Shown here: piece after piece, positions 21,204 through 33,180 of the stretch | Layout of the letters: the number at the start of each line of letters is the position of its first letter | How positions within the stretch are numbered: position 1 is the stretch's first letter | Origin: Filosporella fistucella | Lineage: Eukaryota > Ascomycota > Leotiomycetes > Helotiales | Assembly: GCA_030077755.1 (NCBI GenBank) | Contig: JAQJZZ010000017.1 | Location: 620,001-684,000, forward strand | Direction of reading: 5' to 3' | DNA: 64,000 nucleotides | Notes under the pieces: generated by a model | Seen by the model: the letters and a program-made list of their open reading frames with translations, nothing else | Databases searched by the model: none | Told to the model about the DNA's origin: nothing | Position numbers and translations under genes: made by a program

Positions 21204-24061
21204 TCATCTCCACTGAAAATCTAGAACGTCACTCACCCTCTCCATCAGCTTGCGTCCACAAATCGTTCCGAACCTCTCTATCCTCTGATCCCTCCCCATC
21301 TCCACAAACGCCGTCAATCCATATAACCCAGCTTTACTCGGACTGGTAAAATCCACTCCCTCCGGTGCCTTCAAATCCGCAATCACAGCTTGCGCAGCAA
21401 AAGCATTCATTCCCGCTCTCCTGAGAAACAGTTCCCAATGTGTTTCTTCTGCTAACAATTCTGGGACCTCGCCTGGAGTATGTTGAATGATGGTATTAGC
21501 AAGCCATTTCACCATTGTCTCGCTGCCGCCTGCTGTGAATTGCACTACTATATTGGTATTAAACCCTGTTGTGAAACCGAGGAATTCGGCAAATGCGAGG
21601 GCGTCATTCTCATCTATTCCTAATGTCGTTTCGTCTGATCTTCCTTCACTTACAAAGACAATCAATTTCTCATATCTTACTGATACCGATTCGATTCTTT
21701 CTCTGATAGCTGACTTGCCTGTCTGTCCTGGTAATGGTTTCTGTTTTATTTTTTGGAGGGTAGTGAGAATTATACCTGTAGAAGGCGAGGCAATGATATC
21801 TGCTTCTGAGTCGAGAGGCGAGCGGATTTGTGAACGACTTACTGAGCCTGGTCTCCAGGATGTAGTGTTGTGGGCTGTGAAGTCACGTTCAACGAGGGCG
21901 ACATTTGGGAGTTGGGCTTCAATTGAGCGGATCAGGGGTCGAGTTGCCCAAAGGGTGGAGGACACGATGATATTGCTTTTGGTGAAGTGTGGCTGCGTTG
22001 GTGGTGGGATGGGGAGTGATTTGGGCCTAGGGAGAGGAGAGTGGCGGATTGGAAGGTCTGGTTGTCGTTGATAGTTTGCTGGATGGAGTACCTGGGGTTG
22101 AGGTACATTTTGAGACTCTGCTGGTTTTGTTGGAAAAGAAGACTTGTTCATGAGCTTTGCTTTCTTTGCTCCTCGGATCTCGAGAAAGTTGTCCATGGCA
22201 GCGGTAGCTGAGAATACTCCGCCAAGCATCACGTCGAACACTCCATCATCAATATCCATATGATCTTCGGCGGGGTTAACCTCCTTTGTCTTGGAATTGT
22301 CGATATCGAGTCCTTGCCGAGAATCATTGTTATGATTGAGCTGACTAGCACCTGCAATTCGCTGTCTCTCCTCCTCAATAGCTAATTTTCGTTTCCTAAT
22401 GAGGAAAGACATGTCTGGTGGTGCGTCTTTCTTGAACTTAGCAAACTCGATCTCGTCATCATCTTCTTCGTCTTCTTTCAAAATCATCAGTCCCTCTGGC
22501 TTCCAGGTCATGTCCGAGCTGGTTAAAATCATTTCGCCATCAGCCTCTTTGACAAAAGTTTCCCAGGCAGTATTGTCTGCATCAAAGCTTTCGACCAAGG
22601 CATTCTTTGCCATCTCATGCGGGAATGGATTCCATTTCAATTTGGTATCGTTCCTCTTCATTGATATAGGCCTGAGTTTGAATCGATTTTTGATATCATC
22701 AAGGAACGTCTTTTGGATCGCTAGCTGTTTGTCTGGATCTATTGTCTGTTCAAAGTCCTTCCATGGCGGGTCAGGTTTTGAGAAATTCATGATTGGCACA
22801 TCAACCCGCGCAGTTGCATCTGCCTCAACCAATCTTTCCTGCTCAACCATCTGATTTGCTCGCTCGTAGGCAGGAATGAATGCGTCTTCGAAGAACTGGT
22901 TAACAAAGCCAGGTGAGTTTGCAGGACTAGCAGTGTATGTATCTAATCGCATCTCCTCTACAACATCACTGAACCGAACTATTTTGGGGAAACCATCCGT
23001 CGGTTTCTCTGGTGTCAATGGGCCCTCAACATATAACTCTTCGCGTTTTGGTAGCTTCTCTTCCTCTGGAGAAGGTGCCTGCGAGTTGTCGATGAAAGCA
23101 AGTGGTGTGTATAATTTCCCGAGTGGGGTAAGCCCACCGCCAACCAACGTGTCAGAAGAGTGTTCTTCGGGATCAAGGCTATTCTTCGTCGACTTTTGTG
23201 GAATTGGAGTTGGAGCGTCTGCAGCAAAGAGCTTTTTCTCGATTTCATCCAGCTCCTTCTTCGTTGGAGAAGGCGGATCTGACATCATTGGTAGGAGAAA
23301 TGCCGGGTCGTGCGACGATGGATTGTAAGGTTTTAATGGGGACATGACTGGCGTCAGAGGAGGGGTGACATGTCTGCATGCAAAATTCTGTACATTTATG
23401 AGGACGGGCGAAGCATGGAACGGAAATGATTTACCTTAGAATATGTCAATTCTCTATCCCAGAGAATCTTCTCATCCTCCACTGTCCAATCATCTCTACC
23501 AGTGGCTTGGAGCCACTGCATAGTATCTCTCGAGAGTTGAGGCTTCTCTATCTTCAATTTCTTCATGGTCTCCTCTCCAAGTCCAAAATATCTAGCTGGC
23601 CACCGAAGACCCTCGAGGCGATCTTCATTCACATCCTCCAGAGGAAACCTCACATCTTGAAGCTTGATGTCCAATCCCTTACGTGCCCCGAAGTTTTTAC
23701 AATCCGTTTCATGATCGCTTCGTAAAAGTGGTAGATCAAACCGTAGTTGTCCGATGCCTCTTTCTCTCATTAACATGGCAGACAAGATCCCATCAATCTC
23801 AGTCGCAGAATCTGAACATTTGATTGTGGAAAGAAGTGCAGCTCCGCCTTTTGAAAGTATCAAGCGCTCGTCAATCTTTGCCTCGGGTCCAAAATCAAAT
23901 GTTGGAAGATGTGTATCGACGCATGGGACGATTGCATTGCGAAGTCGCCGTAGATCATCGCCTACGAGGTTATGACTGAGGTGATTCAATGATAATCCAT
24001 TAAGCCTTGCGTATTCTAGTGGGAAAATATCTTCCTCTGCAAAGTCTGTGTCTTGAGACAT
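21204..24061 (-). CDS. Large XPF-fold protein, candidate Zip2/SHOC1-like meiotic factor
   Basis: Model: complement(join(21204-23387, 23435-24061)), 936 aa. A 47-nt intron (GTAAAT...ACAG, phase 0) joins ELTYSK to NFACRHVTPPLTPVMSPLK. About the first 470 residues are mixed, with Pro-rich linkers and an acidic patch (KEDEEDDDEIEFAKF). The C-terminal ~280 residues look like a degenerate XPF/ERCC4 nuclease fold (IIVSSTLWATRPLIRSIEA, then VALVERDF, replacing the catalytic ERKxxxD motif). An HhH-like tail follows (MNAFAAQAVIADLKAPEG... FGTICGRKLMERV). That order is the layout of Zip2/SHOC1, a catalytically dead XPF partner of Spo16 that stabilises crossover intermediates in meiosis. The identification is inference from fold-like motifs. 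It is clearly a real gene: the frame is 2.2 kb long, with consistent codon use. The 3' end might splice differently at 21232. Confidence 0.75.
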
Positions 24062-26002
24062 GTTGTAAAGTGGATAGAATATGAACGGATAAGATGTAGA
24101 AAGTAAATTGAGGAACTTGACTTCAGCGCGATTTGGTTGTCACTAGTTGGAGGTCTCGCTTCCCGCTTTCACAACCAAATGCGGCAGGCTGCTGCACCTG
24201 AGGAAGCCGACTAGAAGAAGTAGGATCACCAAGAAGAAAACACAAGTAAGTCTAAGATACTGGCTTTATCGGAATCGGAAGAACTCAATGATAGAATAAC
24301 AAATTCAAAAGCCCTCGTAACTTCCAAAATGCTTATGGGCAAGGAGTAGTCCCACTGCATGTGGGTGGAATGGGAGCGGAATTCAAAAGGAAAGCGTTGG
24401 TTGAGTACGATATACTTCTTTCTGCAACTTGGAAATTCTGAAACGGTTTCTTGAAGCTGATGGTGTTTGTTATTCGCCTTTGGCCACTCGTCTCAACAGA
24501 GATGGATGCTATGGAGACTATCCTTAGGTGATTCTTAAACCGCGCCTTGGTAGACACTCTCTTGACAAGTAAAGGTGCATCAATGGCTTGCGTTTGCCAT
24601 TGCGAAATTGAAAGCTGAAATGAAGCTGTCTCTGAGATAAAAATAGTCTTTCTCAGGGCATACCAATCCTATTCTCAACAGAAGGACGAGAGATCCATGA
24701 ATGTTTGCAGATAACGTGCCTAGCACAGAAGAATTCACGTAGGTACATACACCTATCTACTTTAACTAGGTATTTTTGATGCCTTCGTTTGCAATAAAGT
24801 ACCTTTGAGTGTACGAAAAATACTGTATGAAAAGTCAGAGGCTGAGCGACTGCGCTGGAAAGTGCAACTGAGCCGCTCCAGTAGTCTCTTATGAACTGAT
24901 ACTGAATCCAGACCCGAATCTTCCCTAGCTTAGCCAACTGCATCACTGATTTCTCAGGTCTCAGACCATGAGTAAGCTCTGCATGTTTAGTCGGAAATCC
25001 ATTTCTAAACAGTTCGTCTTCCCGCTAATCTACTAATAAAGCGATTTTCGACTGTGGTTCCGACGACAAGCCTAGATCATCAGCTTCCGATCTCTGCCTG
25101 CGATTCATGATAAACCGTATGCCTGCAGTCCTTACACCGCTTGCGATCACAATGCGTGGCGGTGGACCGTCGAGTTTATATGGCATGACCGTCCTCGTCA
25201 TGAAAAAGAAATTGATCACGCAAGAGCCCCAGCAAATCGCGTACACTGGAAATAGAAACGTTTGTTTGATGGGGCTACCAATTAGTGTCCAATCACTGCA
25301 CTTTCCGTCCTTCAGGTACATGGTTCAGAGTGCTCAAGCGAGCCATGGCGCAAACTGTCAACGTCTACGACACTTTAACACTTGCGAAATGCAATCTTAT
25401 CAAAGATCGAGCATGAGATGATGCAAATATACCCGACCCCGCAAATCATTCGAAATTTTGTTGGAATGGCATCAGAACTTGAGGCAAGACGTCTGAAACA
25501 CATCCCATGAGACCAGAACAAGTGGAGGAGTTTTCAGAACTGGCAATTCATCGATTTGTCCGAAGTCCGCAGGCTCCCGTATGACCAACAATCTTAAAGC
25601 CGAGTGCCATCTCAGTTTCCTGGATGTCTGGAAACGTTGCCAGAAAGACATTATAAGCCGGGCAAGAGCTTTGAAATGATCCTTGATTCCAGGATTTGTA
25701 AGTGGAATCTGGTAGAGGAAGGCAAACGACTGCCATATCCAGTCAAGCTTATGTGGGGAATCACTCCCGCTTCTAATCGTAAGCTGGATCCCCATCGTTA
25801 CAGATATTGCACAATGATGGCCATCGATGGTGCCATAACATGTTGCAATTACCGGAATTGAAAGGCACAATTTCATATATATTTCAGAGTCTCCTTGTAT
25901 CTCGTGTAGCAAAAGCAATTATACTTTCAATTACTGATTTTAAGCTTTTCTTATTCTCCTTTTCTTTACAATTGTCTATCCTAGTCTATATCCACTTTCA
26001 AT
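24062..26002. other. Intergenic, 1.9 kb, nothing recognised
   Basis: Upstream regions of the XPF-fold gene (minus) and the dioxygenase gene (plus). The longest frame (25472-25918 minus, 148 codons) has no signal peptide, domain or homologous-looking motif and overlaps other frames. I see no repeat. The final ~150 bp is T/C-rich, as expected of a promoter or leader for the gene starting at 26003. Confidence 0.45.
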
Positions 26003-27246
26003 ATGGCGCCTTCACTCGAAGTTGATTCGGATCAAAGCCAAGCCAGCTCGTCTGTTCACACAAAAGCTCAACCATCTTCTGTTTCTTCATACGTCCCAGG
26101 CCGTACAATTGTCAAGAAGCATGATATATACGCCTATGAAGACCTAAAGCCATACTTTCCAGACAAAACATGGCCAGCTTTAGAAGAGATACCTTATTCA
26201 GACAAAGGTCTTCTCGGCGACCCAACTTTCCAAAACCTCCTCGCAACTGCCACAGACGTTTTCGACTATGTTCCTAAAATCGGAACAGAAATCCACGGCG
26301 TCGATCTCTCCACTCTCTCCGATGCTGCGAAAAACGACCTCGCCCTCCTCATTTCCCAACGAGGCGTAGTCTTCTTTCGCAACCAAAAGAATCTCACTAT
26401 CGAAGCCCAGCGAGAACTAGGAGCTTACTTTGGAAGACTCCACAAACATGCTACAACCTCTGTACCCAAACGTGGTGATCTAGACGATGTGCACGTCATC
26501 TACACAGACGAGAATTCAAAAGACCAAAGAGCCAAATTCTCACCCACCTTCCTCTGGCACTCAGACGTAACATACGAGCTCCAGCCACCCTCCTACACCT
26601 CTCTCAAAGTTCTAAGTGGTCCCCCTCGCGGCGGCGGAGGCGACACCCTCTGGTCCTCTCAATACGCCGCCTATGATGCCCTTTCGGCCCCCATGCAAAA
26701 ATATCTCGAATCCCTCGCCGCCCTCCACTCTTCCCATCTCCAAGCCGAAGGCTCTCGAGCTCTCGGCCGTACTGTCCGCAGAGACCCCATAATCACTGAG
26801 CACCCACTCATCCGCTCTCACCCCGTCACAGGCTGGAAATCCCTTTTCTTCAATCCAGGGTTCGTGACGCAGATTGTAGGGATTCCCAAAATGGAAAGTG
26901 ATGTTATTATTGCGTATCTGAATGAGGTTGTGGCTACTACCCAGGAAGCACATGTTAGATTCCAGTGGGGAGAGGGAGACGTGGCGTTTTGGGATAATAG
27001 AATTACTGTAAGCTTTTTGCTCTCCTCATCAGGTCATAAAATCAGGCACAATACTAACGAAAATAGAATCACTCCGCCTCCTACGGTTTCGCTCCCCATA
27101 GACGCCATGCCGTTCGCGTATGTTGCCAAGCTGAACGCCCTTATTTAGCAGCGGATGCGAAGAGTCAGGAAGAGGAGATGGCTGCTAAATATGGAGTACC
27201 GGTTGTGAATAAAGATGGGAGCGGCGTTGGTAATTATAATGATTAG
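26003..27246 (+). CDS. TauD/TfdA-family Fe(II)/2-oxoglutarate-dependent dioxygenase
   Basis: Model: join(26003-27007, 27067-27246), 394 aa. The iron-binding HxD is in FLWHSDVTYE (His186, Asp188). The distal His and 2-oxoglutarate-binding Arg are in APHRRHAVRV (His349, Arg352), encoded by the second exon. WDNRIT|NHSASYGF spans the junction and matches the family block before the distal His. The 59-nt intron (GTAAGC...ATAG, ACTAAC branch) is phase 0; without it the frame lacks the distal His. Fungal members resemble yeast Jlp1 (sulfonate dioxygenase, releasing sulfite for sulfur use); others act on taurine or chlorinated acids. The substrate is not evident. The enzyme is probably cytosolic: no signal peptide, and the Ser-rich leader is disordered. 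Confidence 0.92.
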
Positions 27247-27784
27247 TCGGCCTGGATATGGGATTTGGGTGGAGATGGCGGAATCGAAATAAAGTTCATT
27301 TTGAGGGGCGAGAGGAAAGACGGGATTGTATTGCGGGATTAGCGGGCGTTTTGGGAACGGAATGGGTGAGGGCATTGAAGGAGTTGAGTTAATTGGGCGT
27401 CTATCTCTAGTTGGAGCTTATGAAATATGGTGAATATGAATATATATGAATACGAGCGTAAAACATATTCTTACGTATTATCGTGAACCTTAATATATAC
27501 ACGAATTTTACAAGGGGCGTTCATATCGCATAGATAACGGCGTCCCAAAGCATTATTTATATTACTTTCCGTATCAAGCTTGTCACTAAAAGGGGAGACA
27601 ATCAAGTCATTCCGAGAATTGGTATCTTTCATTCAAAGCCTCCGAAGGTAGTCTGTCTCATTCAGGCAAACTACCAGCCATATAACCAGCTGCCAAACAT
27701 GCGTGTATGCACCCAGAACACCAAACTCCCCATCCCTTACCAGGATACGATACGCAAGCCACCAAATATCTGGTCATACATACA
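27247..27784. other. Convergent intergenic, 0.5 kb
   Basis: Spacer between the convergent dioxygenase and nucleoporin genes, AT-richer than the flanking coding DNA. It holds presumed 3' UTRs only. Confidence 0.4.
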
Positions 27785-29445
27785 TCAATATACACCATTT
27801 CTCCCCCTCTGTCCATTCCCATTCCCCTTCCCGTTCGTACTTGAGCCTGTAAACTGCCCTAATTGCAATTGTTGAAGATTTGCCCTAGCACCTCCAACTT
27901 TGCCGGCAACACCGAAGAGACTTTGTTCGAAATCTCTCAGGACGGCGGCTAATTGCTCCATGGAATCATCTTGTCCTAATCCTGTACCATTTCGTTTAGC
28001 GACTAGAGAATTGATTTGCGAAGCACTGCTTGCTTCCACGCCCCGGAGATGTTGCTCGATTTCCAGAATGTGTTTTTGGTACGTTTGGAGAGTATTTGAC
28101 AATTCGTCTGCGGTAGAGGAGAAGAAACCGACAATATCTTGTGGTTCTTCGCCGTTGGCTTGGTCTTGATTACCGCTTGTGGATTTCGAGGACCAGACAC
28201 CGGGAGTGTGGTATTGAGGTGGTAGACGCAGGTTATCGATAACTTTGAAGCTTAGTTTTGCGTTTTCGGCATCTGTCTTGATGAGTTTTTGGGCGAGTGA
28301 GATGGCGTGAATGTCGGAATCGAAGGCATTCTCTACACCGATAAATTTCCGCCTGCAAAACTCGACATCATTTGGTATTTGTGCTAGTTGTTTATCGTGC
28401 GCAGGCATGATAGCGTCGCAGTCATTCTTAAGCTGGATCTGGGCTTGTAAAACGTTATCCATCATCTCGATTTGCTTTTGAAGTTCCTCGTGTAAGTCGT
28501 TGAATCTCGTTGTTCCTCGAATCTGGGAAGCATCTATCCGAACTCCTGGCACAGTTTGCTGGTTTGTAGATTGGTTCAAAGAGATTCCTCCAAACCCTGG
28601 TGCCTGGTTCTGGTTTTGATTTTGATTGAGGGAAGTGAATGCTGCGGGGAATTGTTGGGATGTTGGTACTTGAGCTTGACCCTGTCCTAGAGCACTGGGA
28701 TTTGTTAGCATACAATCTGGAGAAGAATCGAGCATACCTACAACAAAGAAGGTGCTTTATTTTGGTTCTGATTTTGATTCAATCCACCGAACAGTCCACC
28801 CTGAGCCGGCTGCGTTGTGCTGCCCCCGAAAAGTCCACCGCCCGTTGACTGATTTTGCTGGCCACCCAAACCAGAAAACATTCCGCTGGACTGCTGTGGT
28901 TGTGAAGCCGCGGTTGCTGACCCAAACAAGCCCCCAGTCTGCTGCGGCTGAGCAGATCCAAACAATCCTCCCGTTTGAGCTGGTTGTGAAGCCGCAGTAC
29001 TCCCAAATAAACCACCACTCTGTTGAGGTTGGGCGGATCCAAACAAGCCGCCGGTCTGTTGTTGTGTGCTCGCTGGGGTCGATCCGAATAACCCTCCTGT
29101 CTGCGGTTGTGTAGTTGCTGCAGCTGAACCAAATAAACCTCCCGTCTGTGGTTGAGAAGTTGTTGATCCAAATAAGCCGCCAGTCTGGGGAGCAGATGTC
29201 GTTGCTGATGCACCGAAAAGCCCACCAGCAGGCTTATTGGCCTGAGTACTTCCGAACATTCCTCCTGTTGCAGGTGTCGTCCCTGATCCACTGGATATAG
29301 TGTTAGAACGACTTCTCGGGCTCCTTGCGTCTTTGTTTAACGCGCGAAACAAAAGTTTAGGTGGAGATGCTCACAAGAGAGAATTGGCAGAATTTGTGTT
29401 GATGCTTAATCCGCCTGGTCCACTCGCGGATCGAGCCAAGGCCAT
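27785..29445 (-). CDS. NUP49: FG-nucleoporin NUP49/NUP58 type
   Basis: Model: complement(join(27785-28694, 28742-29290, 29375-29445)), 509 aa. After a short leader, about a dozen GGLFGS/GLFG repeats (roughly residues 25-200) form the disordered permeability-barrier segment. Gln/Asn-rich FG spacers follow, then a coiled-coil region ([20 protein letters not shown] to the C-terminus). This combination is that of Nup49 (p58/p45), part of the Nsp1-Nup57-Nup49 central-channel complex of the nuclear pore. Both junctions create Phe codons: SANSLF-GSG at the 84-nt intron and KAPSLF-ALG at the 47-nt intron (GTAGGT...CCCAG). The downstream frame would otherwise begin after a TAG at 28738-28740. It is divergently transcribed from FIP1. 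Confidence 0.9.
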
Positions 29446-29655
29446 CGTCACACCGCGCGCAAAAAGTTATTAGGTAGATTCACTGTGAGACCTGAATCTC
29501 GTGGAATGCGACCTGTAGCTTGAAGTTGAGGAGACGCGGATGGTCAAAATATTGATGCGCTAAGCGAGCAAGCTCCAGTACCTTGCAGCCTCAAGGCCGC
29601 GACCACAATACATCTCAAGCTTCCTGTCAATCGCAGAATCGACTCGACCAACAAA
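29446..29655. promoter_or_regulatory. Bidirectional promoter between NUP49 and FIP1 (210 bp)
   Basis: The two ATGs point away from each other with only 210 bp between, so both promoters and leaders must lie here. No TATA box is apparent, as is common for housekeeping genes. The region includes GCGCGC and GAGGAGACGCGGA stretches. Confidence 0.55.
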
Positions 29656-30782
29656 ATGGATATTGATGAAGATGATGATTTTTATGCGCCCGAAGACAGC
29701 GCCGCAGAGACGGCAGAGACTGCAGAGAAGGCTGAGGGTACTGATCCAAGCACCAAACCAGAACAAGACGACGAGGATTTAGAAGAGGGCGAGGAAGAGG
29801 ACGAGGAAGCTTCAGATGATGATGATTCGGTGCGAGAGGCCATTGTTGGATATATTTGCGAATGCTTATAGATTTCAGGACATAGATATCATCACAGAAC
29901 GAAAAGATGGAGCTAAAGCTGTTCCCCCATCGTATGTGCCACCCGATGTTATGAAGTACATTTTTAACAGAATCCAGTCAACCCAAATACAACGATATTC
30001 GAAATATCCCACAGAGAGCAGGATCGACGGATGTAGTCACCAAAGCTCCCGCAACAAAGAAGAAGGAAGCGAAGGGCACAACTCAGTCCTCGGGAGCAGA
30101 GTTACCGGGCATTTCCACTTCAAAAATTGATGTTGATGCGAAACCAATATACGAGCCTGCAGGCAAACCGATTACTCAAGTTAATATCGATGAAGGTATG
30201 CTGGCACGACGTGGATTTGGCCAATGCTAATCAGACCTAGACCTGACTGAAAATGACAAACCTTGGAGACGGCCGGGTACTGATGTCAGTGATTATTTCA
30301 ACTACGGTTTCGACGAATTCACATGGGCACTTTATGCAAGCAAACAGGACTCTTTGCGGTCCGAGTATAGCCAAGACAAGATTGCGGCAAACCAGAAGAA
30401 GATGTTTGAAGATATGAATATGATGATGGCTATGGGAGCAATGCCAGGGATGATACCAGGTGCTGCTGGAGGAGCTCAAATGCCAGGTATGGAAGGAATG
30501 CCTCCAGAGATGCAGCAGATGATGCAACAAATGATGGCTTCAGGACAAGATCCGAGTCAAATGGATCCTGCGGCCATGTTTGCAGCCATGCAAGGAAATC
30601 AGAGCGGGGCAGGAGGTGCATCGGGTGCCAGCGGCAACCAAGCTCAAGGTTTTGGGAGCCAAGGAGGTTTTGGTCAAGGACAAAATCAATTTGGCTATGA
30701 CCAAGGCATGATGAATTCGGGAGGAGATGCCAGGAATCGGGGAGGGAACTTTGGCAGAGGCCGAGGGAGAGGCAGATGGTGA
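29656..30782 (+). CDS. FIP1: Pre-mRNA 3'-end processing factor Fip1
   Basis: Model: join(29656-29829, 29879-29931, 29978-30195, 30241-30782), 328 aa. An acidic N-terminus (MDIDEDDDFYAPEDSAAETA and a long E/D run) is followed by the conserved Fip1 motif, about residues 140-180 (NIDEDLTENDKPWRRPGTD, then SDYFNYGFDEFTWALYASKQ). The C-terminus is Met/Gly/Gln-rich, ending in RGRGRGRW. Fip1 links poly(A) polymerase to the cleavage and polyadenylation factor. Three introns (49, 46 and 45 nt) are needed; the conserved motif is continuous only when 30196-30240 is removed at VNIDE|DLTEN. The second intron's acceptor could also be at 29970; the chosen one (29977) gives the family block SQPKYNDIRNIPQRAGSTDV. 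The Met-rich tail is typical of filamentous fungi. Confidence 0.93.
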
Positions 30783-31910
30783 TGTATAATATTTGCTTCT
30801 CCAGCCATGAACGGAGGCATGATTCACGGGATTCGGATTGGAGAAACCTTCCACGATGGCGTTACTTCGGCTAGCATAAAAAGGGGTCTCTTGGGCTAGG
30901 AGTCTGGCTACTATCAGAGATCAAATGCATGGCCACATATCTTGCGGCGTTGAAACATGTCTCTTTTTGTAGCAACATCATCAAGTGCATCGATCTAATA
31001 CTAATGAATAAGTTATATTTGTATAGTCAGACAATGCCGCATTCACTTTGATCCAAGGATTGGATAATTGTTTTCGTTAGTATTAGCCATTGCTGTGCCA
31101 TAATTGCATTTGCTGCATGGGATATCTTATAGTGTTTGAGAAAATCCTAATGATCTAATGGCAGCATGTCTAAGCAGATAAGGTCTGTAAATGCTACATT
31201 GCTGAAAGAGCTTTAGATAATAGTAGCGAATCTATTTTCTCCTGTCATTTACCATCGATCATGGTTTTTTTGCCTTGCTACCTACTATTGACCAAGGAAC
31301 AAAATTCGTCCTGTGATTGAGACTATGCATTGGTATATCAGTGATAAGCGGTGTCATTCTGACTTCAGACAATATGCAGTAACAGAATTCATTTTGCTTC
31401 ATTGAGCGAGTTTGATTACCTCAAGCTCGTAAGCGTTTCGCATTTGTTTGTCATTAGCTTTCAAATCTGCAGAGGTACACTACCTACCTGCTTTGGAATA
31501 TCATGATCACAATTTCTCGCTTAGTCACTACTTTATTTGTCTGGTTGTCCAACATCCATAAATCGCACTGCAATTAGCATGAAATTTGCTCTAGTAATGA
31601 GTAACGCTGTTCTTGAGCTAAATGTTCCAGAACTGTTACTTTTATGTTGTTATAAGACTTGATTATCATGTGATAGTAGTATAGCTAGCTCAGTGTCCGA
31701 CAACAGCGTTTGAAAGCCCTTGCGAGAATCGATTGGCATTTACGCTACAGTTTTAGCATACTGCTTTCCCATGTTGCCTGTCTCATAGCACTCCTCCATG
31801 CATAATGTCCTATACATATTTGCATATCTAATTTTGAACATCCAATAGTAAATCATATTCAAAAGACCAGAAGTTCGAATAGCCCAATCCAACTCCTTCT
31901 CTTCAGTAAA

Positions 31911-32256
31911 ATGTGTTACTAAATATTGGTTGCTAACGATCGCCAAATATGGATAATTGATTTTTGCAAGTCCCAGCTAACTTGAATTACAACCATTATA
32001 GCAGCTAAAAGTTTTTACAATCGGATAAATAATAAAAAGTTCTGCTTCCCGTTTCTCAAGACAACGTGCTGTTAGGAATTGATTGCTGACTATCATTTTT
32101 GAGGGATGGCTGGATGTCATAGCAGCATAGCTAGGCTAGCTCGAGTCCAAGAATTCTAATAGCTGTATGATTCCATATCTAGAGAGATAGTCACGTATGC
32201 TATTCCTACTTCCTTAATCGAGTAACGTGCCATTAGAAATTGATTGCTGACTATCG
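31911..32256. repeat. Three degenerate copies of a short sequence at ~150-160 bp spacing
   Basis: Similar ~33-bp blocks start at about 31911 (ATGTGTTACTAAAT...), 32064 (ACGTGCTGTTAGGAATTG...) and 32225 (ACGTGCCATTAGAAATTG...). Each runs into a TTGNTTGCTNACNATC core. The last two are near-identical (29 of 32 bases from 32063 and 32224). The 153- and 161-bp spacings suggest decayed tandem units. Confidence 0.45.
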
Positions 32257-33180
32257 CTCCAGAATTAGTACAGAGGTTTCATGAGCCTCAGACCAGCTCG
32301 AATTGCAGGAACTGGCAGTTGAAATATTTCTCGATTAAGAAATGTGGTACTTGTCTAACATGGCACCCACCTTGGTCCGATAAATGCACCAAGCAGACAG
32401 AATGTGTGAGAAGATTGTTCCTCTTACTTTCTGCCTATTATTGGATAAAGCCATTTCGAATATACGTCTTCGATGAACGAAAAGAAAGAATGCGTTGCCA
32501 TGATTATTCACCTGACTTCAGGTAGAAATTCAGTAAGAAGAAGTTCAAGCATTCCTCTGATAAATATCTGAAGACTAAGATATATGGTTATGCAGTTAAT
32601 TTGCCTGGTTCTCAGCTGGGCATAGGCTTTGCTTTGTCACGCGGACCAACTGGCAGATAATTCATTGATAAAAGATGTGTGTTTATGCACATTCACCTGC
32701 ATTGCAGCTGAGATTGGAGTTATGATTGCATAAAGTTTTCATTGATAAAAGTATCGAGAAAGAAAACTTTTCAAGATGAAACATAAATCAATTACCACAA
32801 GAGAAAGAGAATATTGGTCGTTCAAAGCATCCGTCTCAGCTCTACTGCAGGCAGGAACTCGCATCAAATGGAGGTTTACCTTGGGTCCTGGCATTGGGAT
32901 CCCAGAGTGACCGCATAGCTGCGCATTTGCTTGGCTGGCCAGAGAGGAAATATGAGTCTGATTGAGGTCAGCGACTAAGACGCTCCAAACTGGCGGAGCT
33001 GGCAGAAGGTCGCCGTGATCTGCTTCCTGCGACATCTTTCCGGAATCTAAAAACTTCTCTGACCACATCATTATCCTCATTTGCATTTCTCACGACGAAC
33101 ATCCATTCGAATACGAGAACGGGCTATTGGGTATACATTGAATCCGGCGATTTTCATCGGAACTCAATTAATGAATTGCT

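Noticed and set aside
21487..23328. Long plus-strand open frames (21487-22071, 22399-22854, 22876-23328)
   Set aside because: They lie wholly antisense to the XPF-fold gene, with Ser/Phe-rich low-information translations typical of mirror frames.
25472..25918. 148-codon minus-strand frame between the XPF-fold and dioxygenase genes
   Set aside because: No recognisable motif, overlapping frames on both strands and no consistent splice partners. Length alone is not enough.
28752..29291. Open frames over the nucleoporin FG repeats in other frames and on the plus strand
   Set aside because: They mirror the repetitive GGLFGS coding sequence; the NUP49 frame is clearly the coding one.
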